From: Phycisphaerae bacterium
GTDB taxonomy: Bacteria; Planctomycetota; Phycisphaerae; UBA1845; UTPLA1
Direction of reading: 5' to 3'
NCBI GenBank assembly: GCA_035275405.1
Contig: DATEMU010000003.1
Coordinates: forward strand, 682,001 to 746,000
DNA length: 64,000 nt
Each line of letters begins with the position of its first letter. The stretch's first letter is position 1. Below are positions 1-7,676 of this stretch, piece after piece. The notes below the pieces were generated by a model that did no database searches, had not been told where the DNA came from, and saw only the letters and a program-made list of their open reading frames with translations. The translations under genes and the position numbers were made by a program.

Positions 1-2
1 GC

Positions 3-269
3 GCGGTGTCGCTGGTTGCCGATGGTCGCGTACAAGTCCGCCTTAAGGGCGATTTTACCGGTGATGGTAACGTAACTGGTGCCGACGTTGGTGGTTTCAA
101 CGGAGCCGTAAACGATGCGGCCGAAAACCAACTTCAGACCTATCTTGGCGATTTTAACGGAAATAACACCACGACAGGTGCTGATATCGGAGCCGCTGCT
201 GGCGGCACACCTCCGTTTACGTTCTTCCAGGGCGCGGTAAACCGCTCTGGTATTGCGTCTTGTCCGTGA
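3..269 (+). CDS. C-terminal end of a dockerin-like repeat protein (5' end outside window)
   Basis: The reading frame is open from the window edge, so only about 88 C-terminal residues are seen. Two Asp/Asn/Gly-rich repeats (GDFTGDGNVTGADVGGF and GDFNGNNTTTGADIGAA) resemble the calcium-binding loops of type I dockerins, which are common at the C-terminus of planctomycete exported proteins. In cellulosomes dockerins bind cohesins; in planctomycetes the role is usually unknown. The second loop has Asn in place of some Asp ligands, so calcium binding there is uncertain. A perfect hairpin follows the stop. The main body and function of the protein cannot be told from this fragment. Confidence 0.6.
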   Translation, partial: AVSLVADGRVQVRLKGDFTGDGNVTGADVGGFNGAVNDAAENQLQTYLGDFNGNNTTTGADIGAAAGGTPPFTFFQGAVNRSGIASCP

Positions 270-284
270 TTTTTGGGAAAAAAC

Positions 285-320
285 AGGGTATGCGGGCCAA
301 AAAAAAGGCCCGCATACCCT
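285..320 (+). terminator. Perfect 14-bp hairpin after the dockerin-like gene
   Basis: Arms 285-298 and 307-320 are exactly complementary and enclose an all-A loop of 8 nt (299-306). It lies 16 nt after the stop codon. There is no clear T-run after the 3' arm on the plus strand, so it may act as an mRNA 3'-end stabiliser rather than a classic intrinsic terminator. Confidence 0.55.
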
Positions 321-472
321 TGAAATGAACAGATGGTTGTGGTAGGATTGGTCCTACGAGAATAAATGGTTTTCTCGTCCAACAGGAAGGCAAGCCCAAG
401 GGTGGGGGCCCGGCGGCGGGAAAGAAACTAGGAATTCAGGAGAGGTATCTCAGTACCCAGGAGATGGATGAA

Positions 473-1159
473 ATGAAGACAGCAAGAATGTTAGCTTTGG
501 CAGCCCTCATGACCGTCGCGATCTCCGCTTCGGCCAACGCGGGCGGGTTTGTTTGGGCGGAAGCATCGGGAGGCACCGGCGGTGGTCCGGGCGCTCCGTT
601 GCTCTTGGATTGCGACACTTCGGCCCCGGCACCGACGCGCTGCGAATGGCTCATCACGATCTTCTATCAGACCGACGGATACGGTGGTGGAAGCTGGAGC
701 CTCGACCTTTATCAGGATCCTGCCTTTTTGGACAAGGTCACCGTAAAGCAGTTCAACTATTCGGAGACTGCGACCAACGATCCGAGCGATCCGGCCAACA
801 ACACTGCTCCCGACAGCGTGAACGCCAATGGCTTTCTCCTTCAATCGATGGGAAGTCTGACGTTCCAGCCGACGGCTGCCGGTACTTGGCCGTTGTTCCA
901 GTTTATCTTGTCGAAGAACAAACTCCCTGGTGACACCAACATCTACAACATCGGAATCGGCGTCGGCTTCAACGAGTTCGGCGGCGATGATTCAAATGGT
1001 TACGAGGTTGTTGGGTTCGGCCCGAATCCTCCTCGCGAAGGCACCTACACGGGCGAGGCGGAAGGCAACCCGATTATCACGATCCGCAACACGCCGGAGC
1101 CCACCACGCTCGCGCTGGTCGGACTCGGCTTGGTCGGCCTCGTTCGCCGACGCCGCTAA
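473..1159 (+). CDS. PEP-CTERM sorting-signal exported protein
   Basis: This protein of about 228 residues has a signal peptide (Met-Lys-Thr start, hydrophobic Leu/Ala core, ANA cleavage region). At the C-terminus it carries a PEP-CTERM signal: the PEP triad (PEPTTLALVGLGLVGLV), one hydrophobic helix and a terminal RRRR cluster. Such proteins are processed by exosortase and are usually surface or biofilm matrix proteins. The middle part has no motif I recognise. An ATG lies at 464, but the AGGAG at 459-463 abuts it directly; the ATG at 473 is 9 nt downstream of that Shine-Dalgarno and gives a normal signal peptide, so 473 is preferred. A strong terminator follows. No exosortase is in the window. 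Confidence 0.85.
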   Translation: MKTARMLALAALMTVAISASANAGGFVWAEASGGTGGGPGAPLLLDCDTSAPAPTRCEWLITIFYQTDGYGGGSWSLDLYQDPAFLDKVTVKQFNYSETATNDPSDPANNTAPDSVNANGFLLQSMGSLTFQPTAAGTWPLFQFILSKNKLPGDTNIYNIGIGVGFNEFGGDDSNGYEVVGFGPNPPREGTYTGEAEGNPIITIRNTPEPTTLALVGLGLVGLVRRRR

Positions 1160-1219
1160 TCGCGGTTAACTTACCCCGTCTGGCCGCTCGATCGGCCCGA
1201 CACTGAGATGTCTCCTTTC

Positions 1220-1257
1220 GCGGTCGGTCGCCCCAGTGCGACCGACCGCTTTTTTTT
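1220..1257 (+). terminator. Intrinsic terminator of the PEP-CTERM gene
   Basis: A 12-bp perfect stem (1220-1231 with 1238-1249) with a 6-nt loop is followed directly by eight T residues (1250-1257). This is a textbook rho-independent terminator, 60 nt after the stop codon. Confidence 0.9.
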
Positions 1258-1263
1258 GCAGTG

Positions 1264-1285
1264 GGGCGGGCGTCTCCGCCCGCCC
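1264..1285. repeat. GC-rich hairpin with GTCTCC loop (REP-like family member)
   Basis: Arms GGGCGGGC (1264-1271) and GCCCGCCC (1278-1285) enclose GTCTCC. The loop and GC-rich stem resemble the GTAG-headed hairpins at 2639, 2723, 8942, 9035 and 9992. A GTAG also follows directly (1286-1289), but on the other side of the stem than in the typical members. Assignment to the family is by resemblance only. Confidence 0.4.
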
Positions 1286-1398
1286 GTAGGTTGCTGCCGT
1301 CCCGCCGATCCGCGGTATAATCTAAAGGGCAAGCAATGTCCCCCGGTCATCGTAAACCAACCGTTTGAACCTGCTTTTAATGTCTGCGGAGTTCTCTC

Positions 1399-2634
1399 AT
1401 GGCCTTTCGATTCAAGTCATTCAGTTGCACCTGCCACTTGCTGGCGCCCTGCGGCCTGGTGTTCCTGGCGGCAACGGCGATTCACGCAGATGTCCCCAAC
1501 GTCCTCCAGGATGCCGATCCGACCTTTATTGAGGGCTGGCAACCGGAGATTGAGAAGCAAATTGAACTCCTGTCGGCGGCCTACGGGCTCGACCAGGATG
1601 CACAGAACAATTTGCGTACCGAACTCGAGTTGCGGCTGGTCCTCGAGCACGAATACGAAGCCAAGATGATGGCCGAACTAGACGAACTCGGCCGCAAGGT
1701 ACAGGAAGCCGGTGCGACCGAAGATGAGAACTCGCCGGAGTTACAGGAGTTGGGCCGGCGCTTCTCGGAATTGTCCAATGGCATGCCGCTCAATGAAACG
1801 CAAGTGGCCGATTGGATGGCGACGCGCGTCAGCCCCGAAGTGGCCCAGGAGGGCCGGCAGCGCTGGGAAGAGCTCGTGCAGCGCCGCGAACAATACGTGG
1901 CTGCGTCGATGAACGAAGACGATCGCGTGGCCGGCCGCAAGGCCGACATGGCCGCCGAGGTCCGCGAGATGCGCTCCCGGGACAGCAACGAATACGAGCC
2001 GCGGCCGCGCGGGCCCAATGGCGATTTTGTCGATGCCCGGACGATGGAACGCGCGGGACGGCCCTACGTGAACCCCGCCGACATCGCCGCCGCCCGCGAG
2101 GCCCGAGGTATCGCACCGCCCCCCCGGCCCGGCGCCGCCGCCCGCCATCCGCAACAGACCGCCCAGGACCGCAGCTATCCCACGGCAACGCCCGGGGCCC
2201 AGGTCCCCGGCGCCGCCGCCGCGGATGCCCCGGGCCTGCCGCGACCGCCCGAGCCGGCCCGCCTGCAAAAGTCGCCCGCCGACGGCGATCCCTCGGCCCC
2301 GCCGCCGCCCGCCCCCCCGCTGGACGACTGGGAAAAGCACGTCGTCAGCGTCGCGCAGAAATACGGCTTCGACAGCGGCCAGAACATGCGGGCCATGTCC
2401 ATCCTCGGCGACCTCAAGAAAAGGGCCTATCACTACCAGCTCAGCCGGTCGGAAGAGTATGCCCGGGCCCAGATCATGACCGACGCCAAGGCCCGCGGCG
2501 ACGCCCTGAAGCACCTGAACGCCCCGCTGGACGCCCTGTTCGCGGAGCTGAAGCAGCGGCTGGAAAGCCTGCCAACCATGAGCCAGAAGCAGCGCGCCGG
2601 CGCCCCGGCCCCGCCGGCGAAAAAGGGGCGGTAG
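1399..2634 (+). CDS. Exported Pro/Ala-rich protein of unknown function
   Basis: This 411-residue protein starts with a long signal peptide ending near AIHA-DV, preceded by GGAG with 8-nt spacing. Residues about 35-170 are Glu/Leu/Arg-rich and should be largely helical. Residues about 205-310 are low-complexity Pro/Ala/Gly with PPPAPPL-type runs, likely a flexible linker or wall-spanning stretch. The C-terminal 90 residues are again helical and charged (DDWEKHVVSVAQKYGF). No enzyme motif is visible. The high GC of the linker opens long spurious frames on the other strands. It ends just before a GTAG-headed hairpin that faces the convergent gene downstream. Confidence 0.75.
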   Translation: MAFRFKSFSCTCHLLAPCGLVFLAATAIHADVPNVLQDADPTFIEGWQPEIEKQIELLSAAYGLDQDAQNNLRTELELRLVLEHEYEAKMMAELDELGRKVQEAGATEDENSPELQELGRRFSELSNGMPLNETQVADWMATRVSPEVAQEGRQRWEELVQRREQYVAASMNEDDRVAGRKADMAAEVREMRSRDSNEYEPRPRGPNGDFVDARTMERAGRPYVNPADIAAAREARGIAPPPRPGAAARHPQQTAQDRSYPTATPGAQVPGAAAADAPGLPRPPEPARLQKSPADGDPSAPPPPAPPLDDWEKHVVSVAQKYGFDSGQNMRAMSILGDLKKRAYHYQLSRSEEYARAQIMTDAKARGDALKHLNAPLDALFAELKQRLESLPTMSQKQRAGAPAPPAKKGR

Positions 2635-2638
2635 ATCC

Positions 2639-2663
2639 GTAGCGGCCCCCGTCTCGGGGGCCG
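2639..2663 (+). repeat. REP-like element: GTAG head plus hairpin with TCT loop
   Basis: GTAG (2639-2642) is followed by a 9-bp perfect stem (2643-2651 with 2655-2663) and a TCT loop. The identical 25-nt sequence recurs at 8942-8966. With the inverted element at 2723-2747 it makes a head-out pair 59 nt apart, as in REPINs. Confidence 0.7.
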
Positions 2664-2722
2664 ATGAGCGCCCCGCAACCCATCCGATCCTTGACAACAT
2701 GCTTCGGCCGACTCCGATTGGA

Positions 2723-2747
2723 CGTCCGCCGAGACGGCGGACGCTAC
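2723..2747 (-). repeat. REP-like element (inverted partner), overlaps the stop codon of the next gene
   Basis: On the minus strand: GTAG (2747-2744), then a 9-bp stem (2743-2735 with 2731-2723) and a TCT loop. The TAG of the head is the stop codon of the minus-strand gene ending at 2744. The same sequence recurs at 9035-9059 in the same position relative to proC. Confidence 0.7.
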
Positions 2748-4636
2748 TTGGTCCAGGCGGACGCCGTGCAGTGGATGGCCCCGAGGCGGCGCTGGCTGTC
2801 GGCGGAGAGGATCGGCGTGACCTCGACGCTGCCGCCGAGGGCGTCGCGGACGGCTTTTGCTGCGGCGGCGTCCAGCGGGGCGTAGAGACCGCCCCAGGCG
2901 GGCATGACATATCGGTCCGGCTCGTGAAACCCGTTGAGATAATTGATGCTGCGATCCTCGTCCGCAAGGCTGGGGACGGGGGCGACGCGCCAGCCGAGAT
3001 CGGCGAGCTGGCGATGAAGCGCGGCGCGGTCAGCGCGGCGGCGCTGGAGGGCGATGATGTAAGCGCGGGTGAGCGCGTCGGGAGGCAGGTCGTCGGGCGT
3101 GGCGGCAACGCTGGCGAGGATGTCGAGGGCCAGAAGGTAGCGCTGAAAGTTGGCCGTGCCGTGGTCGGCAGGACCGGTGGCAAAGGCGGCGGCGACGTCG
3201 GCGGGAAAATAGCCGTCCTGGTTGGCGAGGCGATTAGAGGGGCCGGAGAGGAGTTCGACGACGCGGCGGTCATTTTCGGAGGCGAGGGCGCCCTCGACCT
3301 GGCGGAGCGTGTCGGCGTCGATCGTGCCGCGGCGGGCGAGGATGTCGGCGCCGATGGCGAGGATGATGCGGGCGGCGGCGATCTCGTCGTTGACGAAGGC
3401 CACGAGGCGGCCGTCGTGGGCGCGGATGGACAGTTCGAAGTCAAGGTGGAAAGAGACGGCCGGCAGGGCGAGGCAGCGGTCGACGCCGCATTCGATGCGA
3501 AAGGCCTCGAGGACCTGTTCGCGGGACAGGCCGAGGGCGGTGTTGCGATAGATCTCGGCCTCGCCGATGAGGAGGAGGGTCTTTCCATCGGCGGGGTTGC
3601 GAACGGGGAGGAGATTGCCGCCCTGGAAGATAAGGGGGGAGGCGACGAGCGAGATTCCGGCCTTGGAGAGCGAGCGGATCGCGAGGGAGGCGTCGGGATC
3701 GAGAACGGTGCGCTCCTCGCCGCGATTGGCGTAGCGCGGGATCAGCAGGGCGGGGGTTGCTTTGCCGTCGGCGTTGGGGGGGTGACCGGGCTTGGCGTTG
3801 TCCTGGGCCCACTGTTCAATCGGCCAGGGGGAAGCGACAAGCGTCAATTGGCGGCGGCGGGTGAGGGGCCAGGACCTGGCCTTCTCGATGATGGCCGCGC
3901 GGTCCTTTTCCTCGACGCTGAGGGTGAAGTCGCCATCCGGCCAGGCGGCGATAAGTTGGCGGATGATGTCGAGGGCGCTGCCGTCGCCGGGACCGCGGAG
4001 ATAGTCGGCCGTCGGGGATTGCAGGCGGAGGCGGACGATGGGCGTCTCGCCGGATTCGGGGGACAGTCGGAAGCCGGCCCGGGAGGGTTGAAAGGCGAAG
4101 CGGAATGCCTCCAGGTGGCGGTTGAGTGACTCGCCGTTTTCGGCGGTCGCCAATCGTCGGGCGATTTCGCGGACGATTCCGTCGCCGTCGAGTGAAGCAC
4201 CGTCCAGTTGAAAGTACCCCAGCCAATCGACGGGCAGGCCGACCGATCGCAGCGTGGGAAGCTTGCCGTCGATGACGAAGTGGTCCGGGCCGAGCGATTC
4301 GATGACGTGTGCGAGCGTGGCGAGCAGGCCGTCGGTGGCGAGGCGTTGCGTGACGATGTCCGTCGCGCGGCGCAGCGGTTCGGGGGCGTCCGGCGACGGC
4401 GGTCGAACGGGCCAGAGATCCTGGGGATGGTCGAGCGATGGAAACCGAAACCCGCGCAGCAGCGGCGGCCCCGCGCTGAAGGAAAGGCGGTAGGACTCCC
4501 ACGGCTCCACGGGCTCGACACGGATGACGTGGACCGTCGGCGGCGCGTCGACGACCTGTGCGAACGCGGCGGTAGAGGTCGTGGCGCAGGTGATTACACC
4601 CAGTGCGGCGACGACAATGTGGCGGCGCTGAATCAC
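2744..4636 (-). CDS. Secreted pentein-fold enzyme, deiminase/amidinotransferase-like
   Basis: This 630-residue protein starts at a GTG whose GTGA overlaps the stop of the upstream gene by 4 nt (translational coupling). A signal peptide is clear (VVAALGVITCATTSTAAFAQ). Residues about 270-630 hold a set of motifs typical of guanidine-modifying enzymes of the pentein superfamily (arginine or agmatine deiminase, peptidylarginine deiminase): WAQDN (Asp about 279), GGN (about 339-341), FHLDFE (His about 397, Asp about 399) and GAIHC near the end (Cys about 623, likely nucleophile). In that family Cys, His and two acidic residues hydrolyse guanidinium groups. The N-terminal 250 residues are not recognised. 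The substrate is unknown; peptidyl-arginine or a small guanidine are possibilities. The stop codon lies inside a REP-like hairpin. Confidence 0.6.
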   Translation of the reverse strand: MIQRRHIVVAALGVITCATTSTAAFAQVVDAPPTVHVIRVEPVEPWESYRLSFSAGPPLLRGFRFPSLDHPQDLWPVRPPSPDAPEPLRRATDIVTQRLATDGLLATLAHVIESLGPDHFVIDGKLPTLRSVGLPVDWLGYFQLDGASLDGDGIVREIARRLATAENGESLNRHLEAFRFAFQPSRAGFRLSPESGETPIVRLRLQSPTADYLRGPGDGSALDIIRQLIAAWPDGDFTLSVEEKDRAAIIEKARSWPLTRRRQLTLVASPWPIEQWAQDNAKPGHPPNADGKATPALLIPRYANRGEERTVLDPDASLAIRSLSKAGISLVASPLIFQGGNLLPVRNPADGKTLLLIGEAEIYRNTALGLSREQVLEAFRIECGVDRCLALPAVSFHLDFELSIRAHDGRLVAFVNDEIAAARIILAIGADILARRGTIDADTLRQVEGALASENDRRVVELLSGPSNRLANQDGYFPADVAAAFATGPADHGTANFQRYLLALDILASVAATPDDLPPDALTRAYIIALQRRRADRAALHRQLADLGWRVAPVPSLADEDRSINYLNGFHEPDRYVMPAWGGLYAPLDAAAAKAVRDALGGSVEVTPILSADSQRRLGAIHCTASAWTK

Positions 4637-5079
4637 GTGCGCCCCTCTCTGCGGCGTCGCCGGGCGACAAGCGCGATCACGAGGATCAAGCCCCCGCCCG
4701 CGATGCCGAACACGGTGCGTCTCCGCACCGGTGCCGAGGAGGATGTCGGAGAGGATCCGGTCGCGCTGGTTTTTCCGGAATCGCCCGCCGGTTCGCTGGG
4801 GGCGGCATCGCCTCGGAGGACCATTCGATATCGCTTTTGGTAGTCCATGCGGATGATGCGATCCGCCACGCGCCGGAGAAACACTTCGGGAACGTCGAGG
4901 GACTCCAACGTTCCCTGACCGATCGGTTGGCCCTTCAGACGCGTGAGCAGATCCTGCTCGATGGAAGGCGATGATTGCGGACCCGGCCCGGGCGCGGTCT
5001 GGGCGTGTGCCGGTCCGTTGGCGGCAATCGCCAGTAATAGGAGACCGGCCCACGAGTATTGAACGGTGAGGGACTTCAT
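4633..5079 (-). CDS. Small exported, C-terminally membrane-anchored protein
   Basis: This protein of about 148 residues starts at MKSLTVQYSWAGLLLLAIAA, a signal peptide ending near AHAQ. The mature part has a helical stretch (residues about 40-85), then a Ser/Pro/Thr-rich linker, a transmembrane helix (FGIAGGGLILVIALVA) and a terminal RRRRREGR cluster. That C-terminal layout resembles a sorting or anchor signal, but there is no PEP or LPXTG motif. Its stop overlaps the GTG of the pentein-fold gene, so the two are probably made together and this one may anchor or assist the enzyme. Function is unknown. Confidence 0.65.
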   Translation of the reverse strand: MKSLTVQYSWAGLLLLAIAANGPAHAQTAPGPGPQSSPSIEQDLLTRLKGQPIGQGTLESLDVPEVFLRRVADRIIRMDYQKRYRMVLRGDAAPSEPAGDSGKTSATGSSPTSSSAPVRRRTVFGIAGGGLILVIALVARRRRREGRT

Positions 5080-5168
5080 TTTCGAGGGCCGATGATGGGC
5101 TCTTCTGATGCAGAGGCAAAGCCCGCGCGACCGCGAGCTTACGTCCAACACAGACACGGGTCGATGGC

Positions 5169-5174
5169 TATAAT
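5169..5174 (+). promoter_or_regulatory. Possible -10 box TATAAT before the TPR gene
   Basis: A perfect TATAAT lies 49 nt upstream of the ATG at 5223. No convincing -35 is seen 16-18 nt upstream, so it is only a candidate. Confidence 0.35.
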
Positions 5175-5222
5175 ATGCTTATCTTGTCTTTTCGGCCTCG
5201 CCGTTCGACCCGGAGCGCAGGC

Positions 5223-6905
5223 ATGACATCGTCCCGATGGCTTGGTTCGCTTGTCGTACCCGCGATGCTCCTCGTCCACGTCGAGGGTGCCCGGGGCCAG
5301 ATCGATCATCGGGTCAATCGCGGAATGTCAGAAACCGCCGGTACGGCGTTGGACAAAAATCCGGGCGTCGGGATGGGTCGGTACAACCTATCGCGGCCGG
5401 TAATGACCAACCCCGGCGCCATGTCGAACGCCATCATCACGGGAAATGTGACGGGGTTGGCCGGGTTTCATGGCGATTCGCCGATTACCCAGTCGAATCT
5501 GTTTCGCGATTCGCTGCCGTCGGCGGGCCTTTCGAGTTTCACGGCCCGAAGCGTCGGGCTTCCGGAAGTCGAGGGGAACCGCACGCTGTCGCCGAGCTTT
5601 TACTTCGGCCGGGAGGAGACCGTTCCGGATGCCGGCCAGATTCGCCAGGGCCTGAATGCGCCGGGTTCGGCCCGGTTGATCACGCCGTATACACCCCCAC
5701 CGGAGTCAGCCGTCCAAGCGCCGGCCAACCAGGAACTTCAATCGCTGATTCGCCCCGTGGAGGATCGGCGCGTCGGCATCGTGCCGGCGATCCCCGGAGC
5801 GGGCATGACGCAGCAGACGATCGTGCCACTGGAGGATGGCAGGGCGGGCCTTACGTTATCGCCCTATGGGTCGGCGGTCGGTTCATCGATTTTCGGGACG
5901 CCCCTGCCCACTGCCGTGTCGACCGGAGTGCAGAGTGACCGGGGACGCGCCTCGAGAGACCTGACCCTGCCATGGGAGAACCAAACGCAAGGCGAGGATG
6001 AAAGGACGGACGAAGGCGAATTCGACGGCCTTAATCCACGGGCTCAACCGCGCGTGGATACGGATACTGCGGAAATCCCTCCCCCGTCCGACGACGGGCT
6101 GATGAATCGGCCCGTGGAATCGGGCATTCGTCCACCGCTGATGGAGCCTCCGTCGGACGAGATCCCCACTCCGGAAAACCTGGGCGACGATCGGTTCGCG
6201 GATTTGTACAGCGCGGTGGAGTTGGCCCAGCGATTCGGTGCGCGGGACTTGGGTTTTGACGTGAGCGCGCCCGCCGATCCGAATGCGCCGCCGTCGCCGC
6301 CCGATGCGCCGCGCGGAAGAGAATTGGTGCGAAAGCCGAGCGAGGGATTGCGAAACCTCGCGACGGCGGCGAAGTGGGCCAAAGATGTGGTGGACGATCC
6401 GCTGCGAAGTTTCGCCGGCAAGTATCAGGATCGATTGAATCAATACATGGCCGCCGGAGAGGCCGATCTACGAGCCGGGCGCTATTACGCGGCGGCGCGG
6501 CACTTTGATCTGGCCGCAACGGTCGATCCGGTGAACCCCTTGCCGCAGCTGGCGCGGGGCCATGCGCTGATCGCGGCGGGCGACTACCGGTCGGCGGTTC
6601 ACTCGCTCGAGCAGGGGATCCGTCGGTTTCCGCAGATCGCCGCGTTTCGCATTGACTTGCCGGGAATCGTGGGGCAGCACGACATCTTTGACATTCGCCG
6701 AGCCGATCTGGAAGCCAAGCTCGCGACCGGCGACAATGTCGAAATGAGATTTCTCCTCGGCTACATTGAGCTCTATTCTGGTTTGCCCGACGAAGGGCTC
6801 AAGAATCTTCAGCAAGCGGCTGTGGAAGCGCCGCCTGCGAGCATGATCGCGATTTTTGCCGACCTGGTCTCGGGACGGCGCGAGCTTCCCCGGATTGGGA
6901 AATAG
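5223..6905 (+). CDS. Exported TPR-containing protein
   Basis: This protein of about 560 residues has a signal peptide (SSRWLGSLVVPAMLLVHVEG, cleavage near ARGQ). The ATG at 5223 has GGAGCG upstream with good spacing; an earlier in-frame ATG at 5175 would put 16 charged residues before the signal and sits on the -10 box. The first 330 residues are low in hydrophobics, rich in Pro, Gly and Asp, and probably disordered. Residues about 400-500 contain two or three tetratricopeptide-like helical pairs (AAGEADLRAGRYYAAARHF, ARGHALIAAGDYRSAVHSL), usually protein-binding scaffolds. No enzymatic motif is seen. It may be a surface assembly protein; there is no further evidence. Confidence 0.75.
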   Translation: MTSSRWLGSLVVPAMLLVHVEGARGQIDHRVNRGMSETAGTALDKNPGVGMGRYNLSRPVMTNPGAMSNAIITGNVTGLAGFHGDSPITQSNLFRDSLPSAGLSSFTARSVGLPEVEGNRTLSPSFYFGREETVPDAGQIRQGLNAPGSARLITPYTPPPESAVQAPANQELQSLIRPVEDRRVGIVPAIPGAGMTQQTIVPLEDGRAGLTLSPYGSAVGSSIFGTPLPTAVSTGVQSDRGRASRDLTLPWENQTQGEDERTDEGEFDGLNPRAQPRVDTDTAEIPPPSDDGLMNRPVESGIRPPLMEPPSDEIPTPENLGDDRFADLYSAVELAQRFGARDLGFDVSAPADPNAPPSPPDAPRGRELVRKPSEGLRNLATAAKWAKDVVDDPLRSFAGKYQDRLNQYMAAGEADLRAGRYYAAARHFDLAATVDPVNPLPQLARGHALIAAGDYRSAVHSLEQGIRRFPQIAAFRIDLPGIVGQHDIFDIRRADLEAKLATGDNVEMRFLLGYIELYSGLPDEGLKNLQQAAVEAPPASMIAIFADLVSGRRELPRIGK

Positions 6906-7023
6906 GCCGGGGGTTGTGAATTCCAAATCGGCTACGGGGTTACCCCAGTGGGCTAAGTAGCCTCCCGTTTGCTGGGCACCAAAAAAATCCCCCCCAAATG
7001 CAGGATTTTTCTTGACAGGGCTC
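6906..7023. other. Non-coding stretch with hairpins after the TPR gene
   Basis: No gene is seen. A 6-bp stem GGCTAC/GTAGCC (6930-6935 with 6957-6962) encloses a nested GGGG-TTA-CCCC hairpin. It is followed by an AT-rich stem-loop (6983-6990 with 7003-7010). Confidence 0.5.
6983..7010 (+). terminator. Weak intrinsic terminator after the TPR gene
   Basis: Arms AAAAATCC (6983-6990) and GGATTTTT (7003-7010) pair perfectly around a 12-nt loop. The 3' arm itself supplies the T-run. It lies 78 nt after the stop at 6905. Because of the A-run at 6981, it could also work on the minus strand. Confidence 0.5.
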
Positions 7024-7171
7024 AAAAAAAGAAAGCACCAGGCGCCTCAAGGGCAATCCCGGTGCTTTCCGGAGGGGAAAGAAGCCAAAAGCTAATCCGC
7101 CAAAAAGGCGGGAAATCGCGGTATGCCTCCTAAAGCCGTCTGCGTTTCGCAGTGCGATTCACTCAATTATA
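7024..7171 (-). ncRNA. Candidate small RNA unit (promoter-like box, hairpins, terminator) on the minus strand
   Basis: On the minus strand a TATAAT box lies at 7171-7166. It is followed by a CTGCG-AAA-CGCAG hairpin (7152-7140), a short AGGAGG stretch (7133-7128) and a terminator: arms 7069-7061 and 7039-7031 (9 bp) followed by seven T (7030-7024). That would give an RNA of about 135 nt. No plausible peptide is encoded. It may be a small regulatory RNA or a leader; I do not recognise a class, and the -35 box is weak. Confidence 0.4.
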
Positions 7172-7558
7172 GCACGCTCCAAGCTGTATTCTCTTTATCG
7201 ACAAAATTCTCTAATCGCTACAACCCCTACCATCCACTTTTCACAGGCCCCTATTATGGGACTCGGCGAAGGGGTTAGGAAAATCCTGATGCCGATAACC
7301 ACCCGACTGGTACGGTCTCCCCCCCTTGGGGGTTCGCCCCTTTCCTCTGCAATAGCCTTGCATGGGTCTTGGAAGGCCCATGAAATGCCACAATCGGTTG
7401 AGGAGTCCGATTGACACCCCCCAAAAGGGGCCTAGACTGCCCTCAGCACGCACCAATCCTTGCAAACAGGTCTTGCGCCGGGCGGAAGCTCGTCGTGGGC
7501 AAGAAAAGGACGGGTGACGGGGGAGGCCACGTACGGCGGCCCGCCCCCGGAAGGTCGA
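7172..7558. other. Non-coding stretch upstream of tRNA-Arg
   Basis: About 390 nt with no credible gene on either strand. Frames that run through it also run backwards across the tRNA and into mqnE. It probably holds the tRNA promoter, but no clear -35/-10 pair was found. Confidence 0.4.
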
Positions 7559-7632
7559 GACCCCGTAGCTCAGCTGGATAGAGCGCGGCCCTGCGAAGGC
7601 CGAGGTCGGACGTTCGAATCGTCTCGGGGTCG
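7559..7632 (+). tRNA. tRNA-Arg (anticodon GCG)
   Basis: A full cloverleaf is seen: acceptor GACCCCG/CGGGGTC, D-arm GCTC/GAGC, anticodon stem CGGCC/GGCCG with loop CTGCGAA, T-arm with TTCGAAT, discriminator G. The 3' CCA is not encoded. The anticodon is GCG, reading CGC/CGU. Most bacteria use ACG (inosine) for this box, so GCG is less usual. A T-run follows directly. Confidence 0.93.
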
Positions 7633-7676
7633 TTTTTCCCAATCCTGATGAAAGTCCGAAAGCCGCGAAGGCGAAA

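Noticed and set aside
1741..3588. A 615-codon minus-strand frame spanning two genes
   Set aside because: It runs through the REP-like pair and across two real genes in antisense; its Ser/Pro/Arg content is typical of a GC-rich shadow.
2699..4129. A 476-codon plus-strand frame opposite the pentein-fold gene
   Set aside because: It is Gly/Asp/Glu-rich antisense reading of a clear coding frame with signal peptide and motifs on the minus strand.
6930..7160. A cyclic-di-GMP (GEMM) riboswitch
   Set aside because: Only a GCTACGGGG stretch resembles it; the conserved ACGCAAAGCC-type core is missing on both strands.
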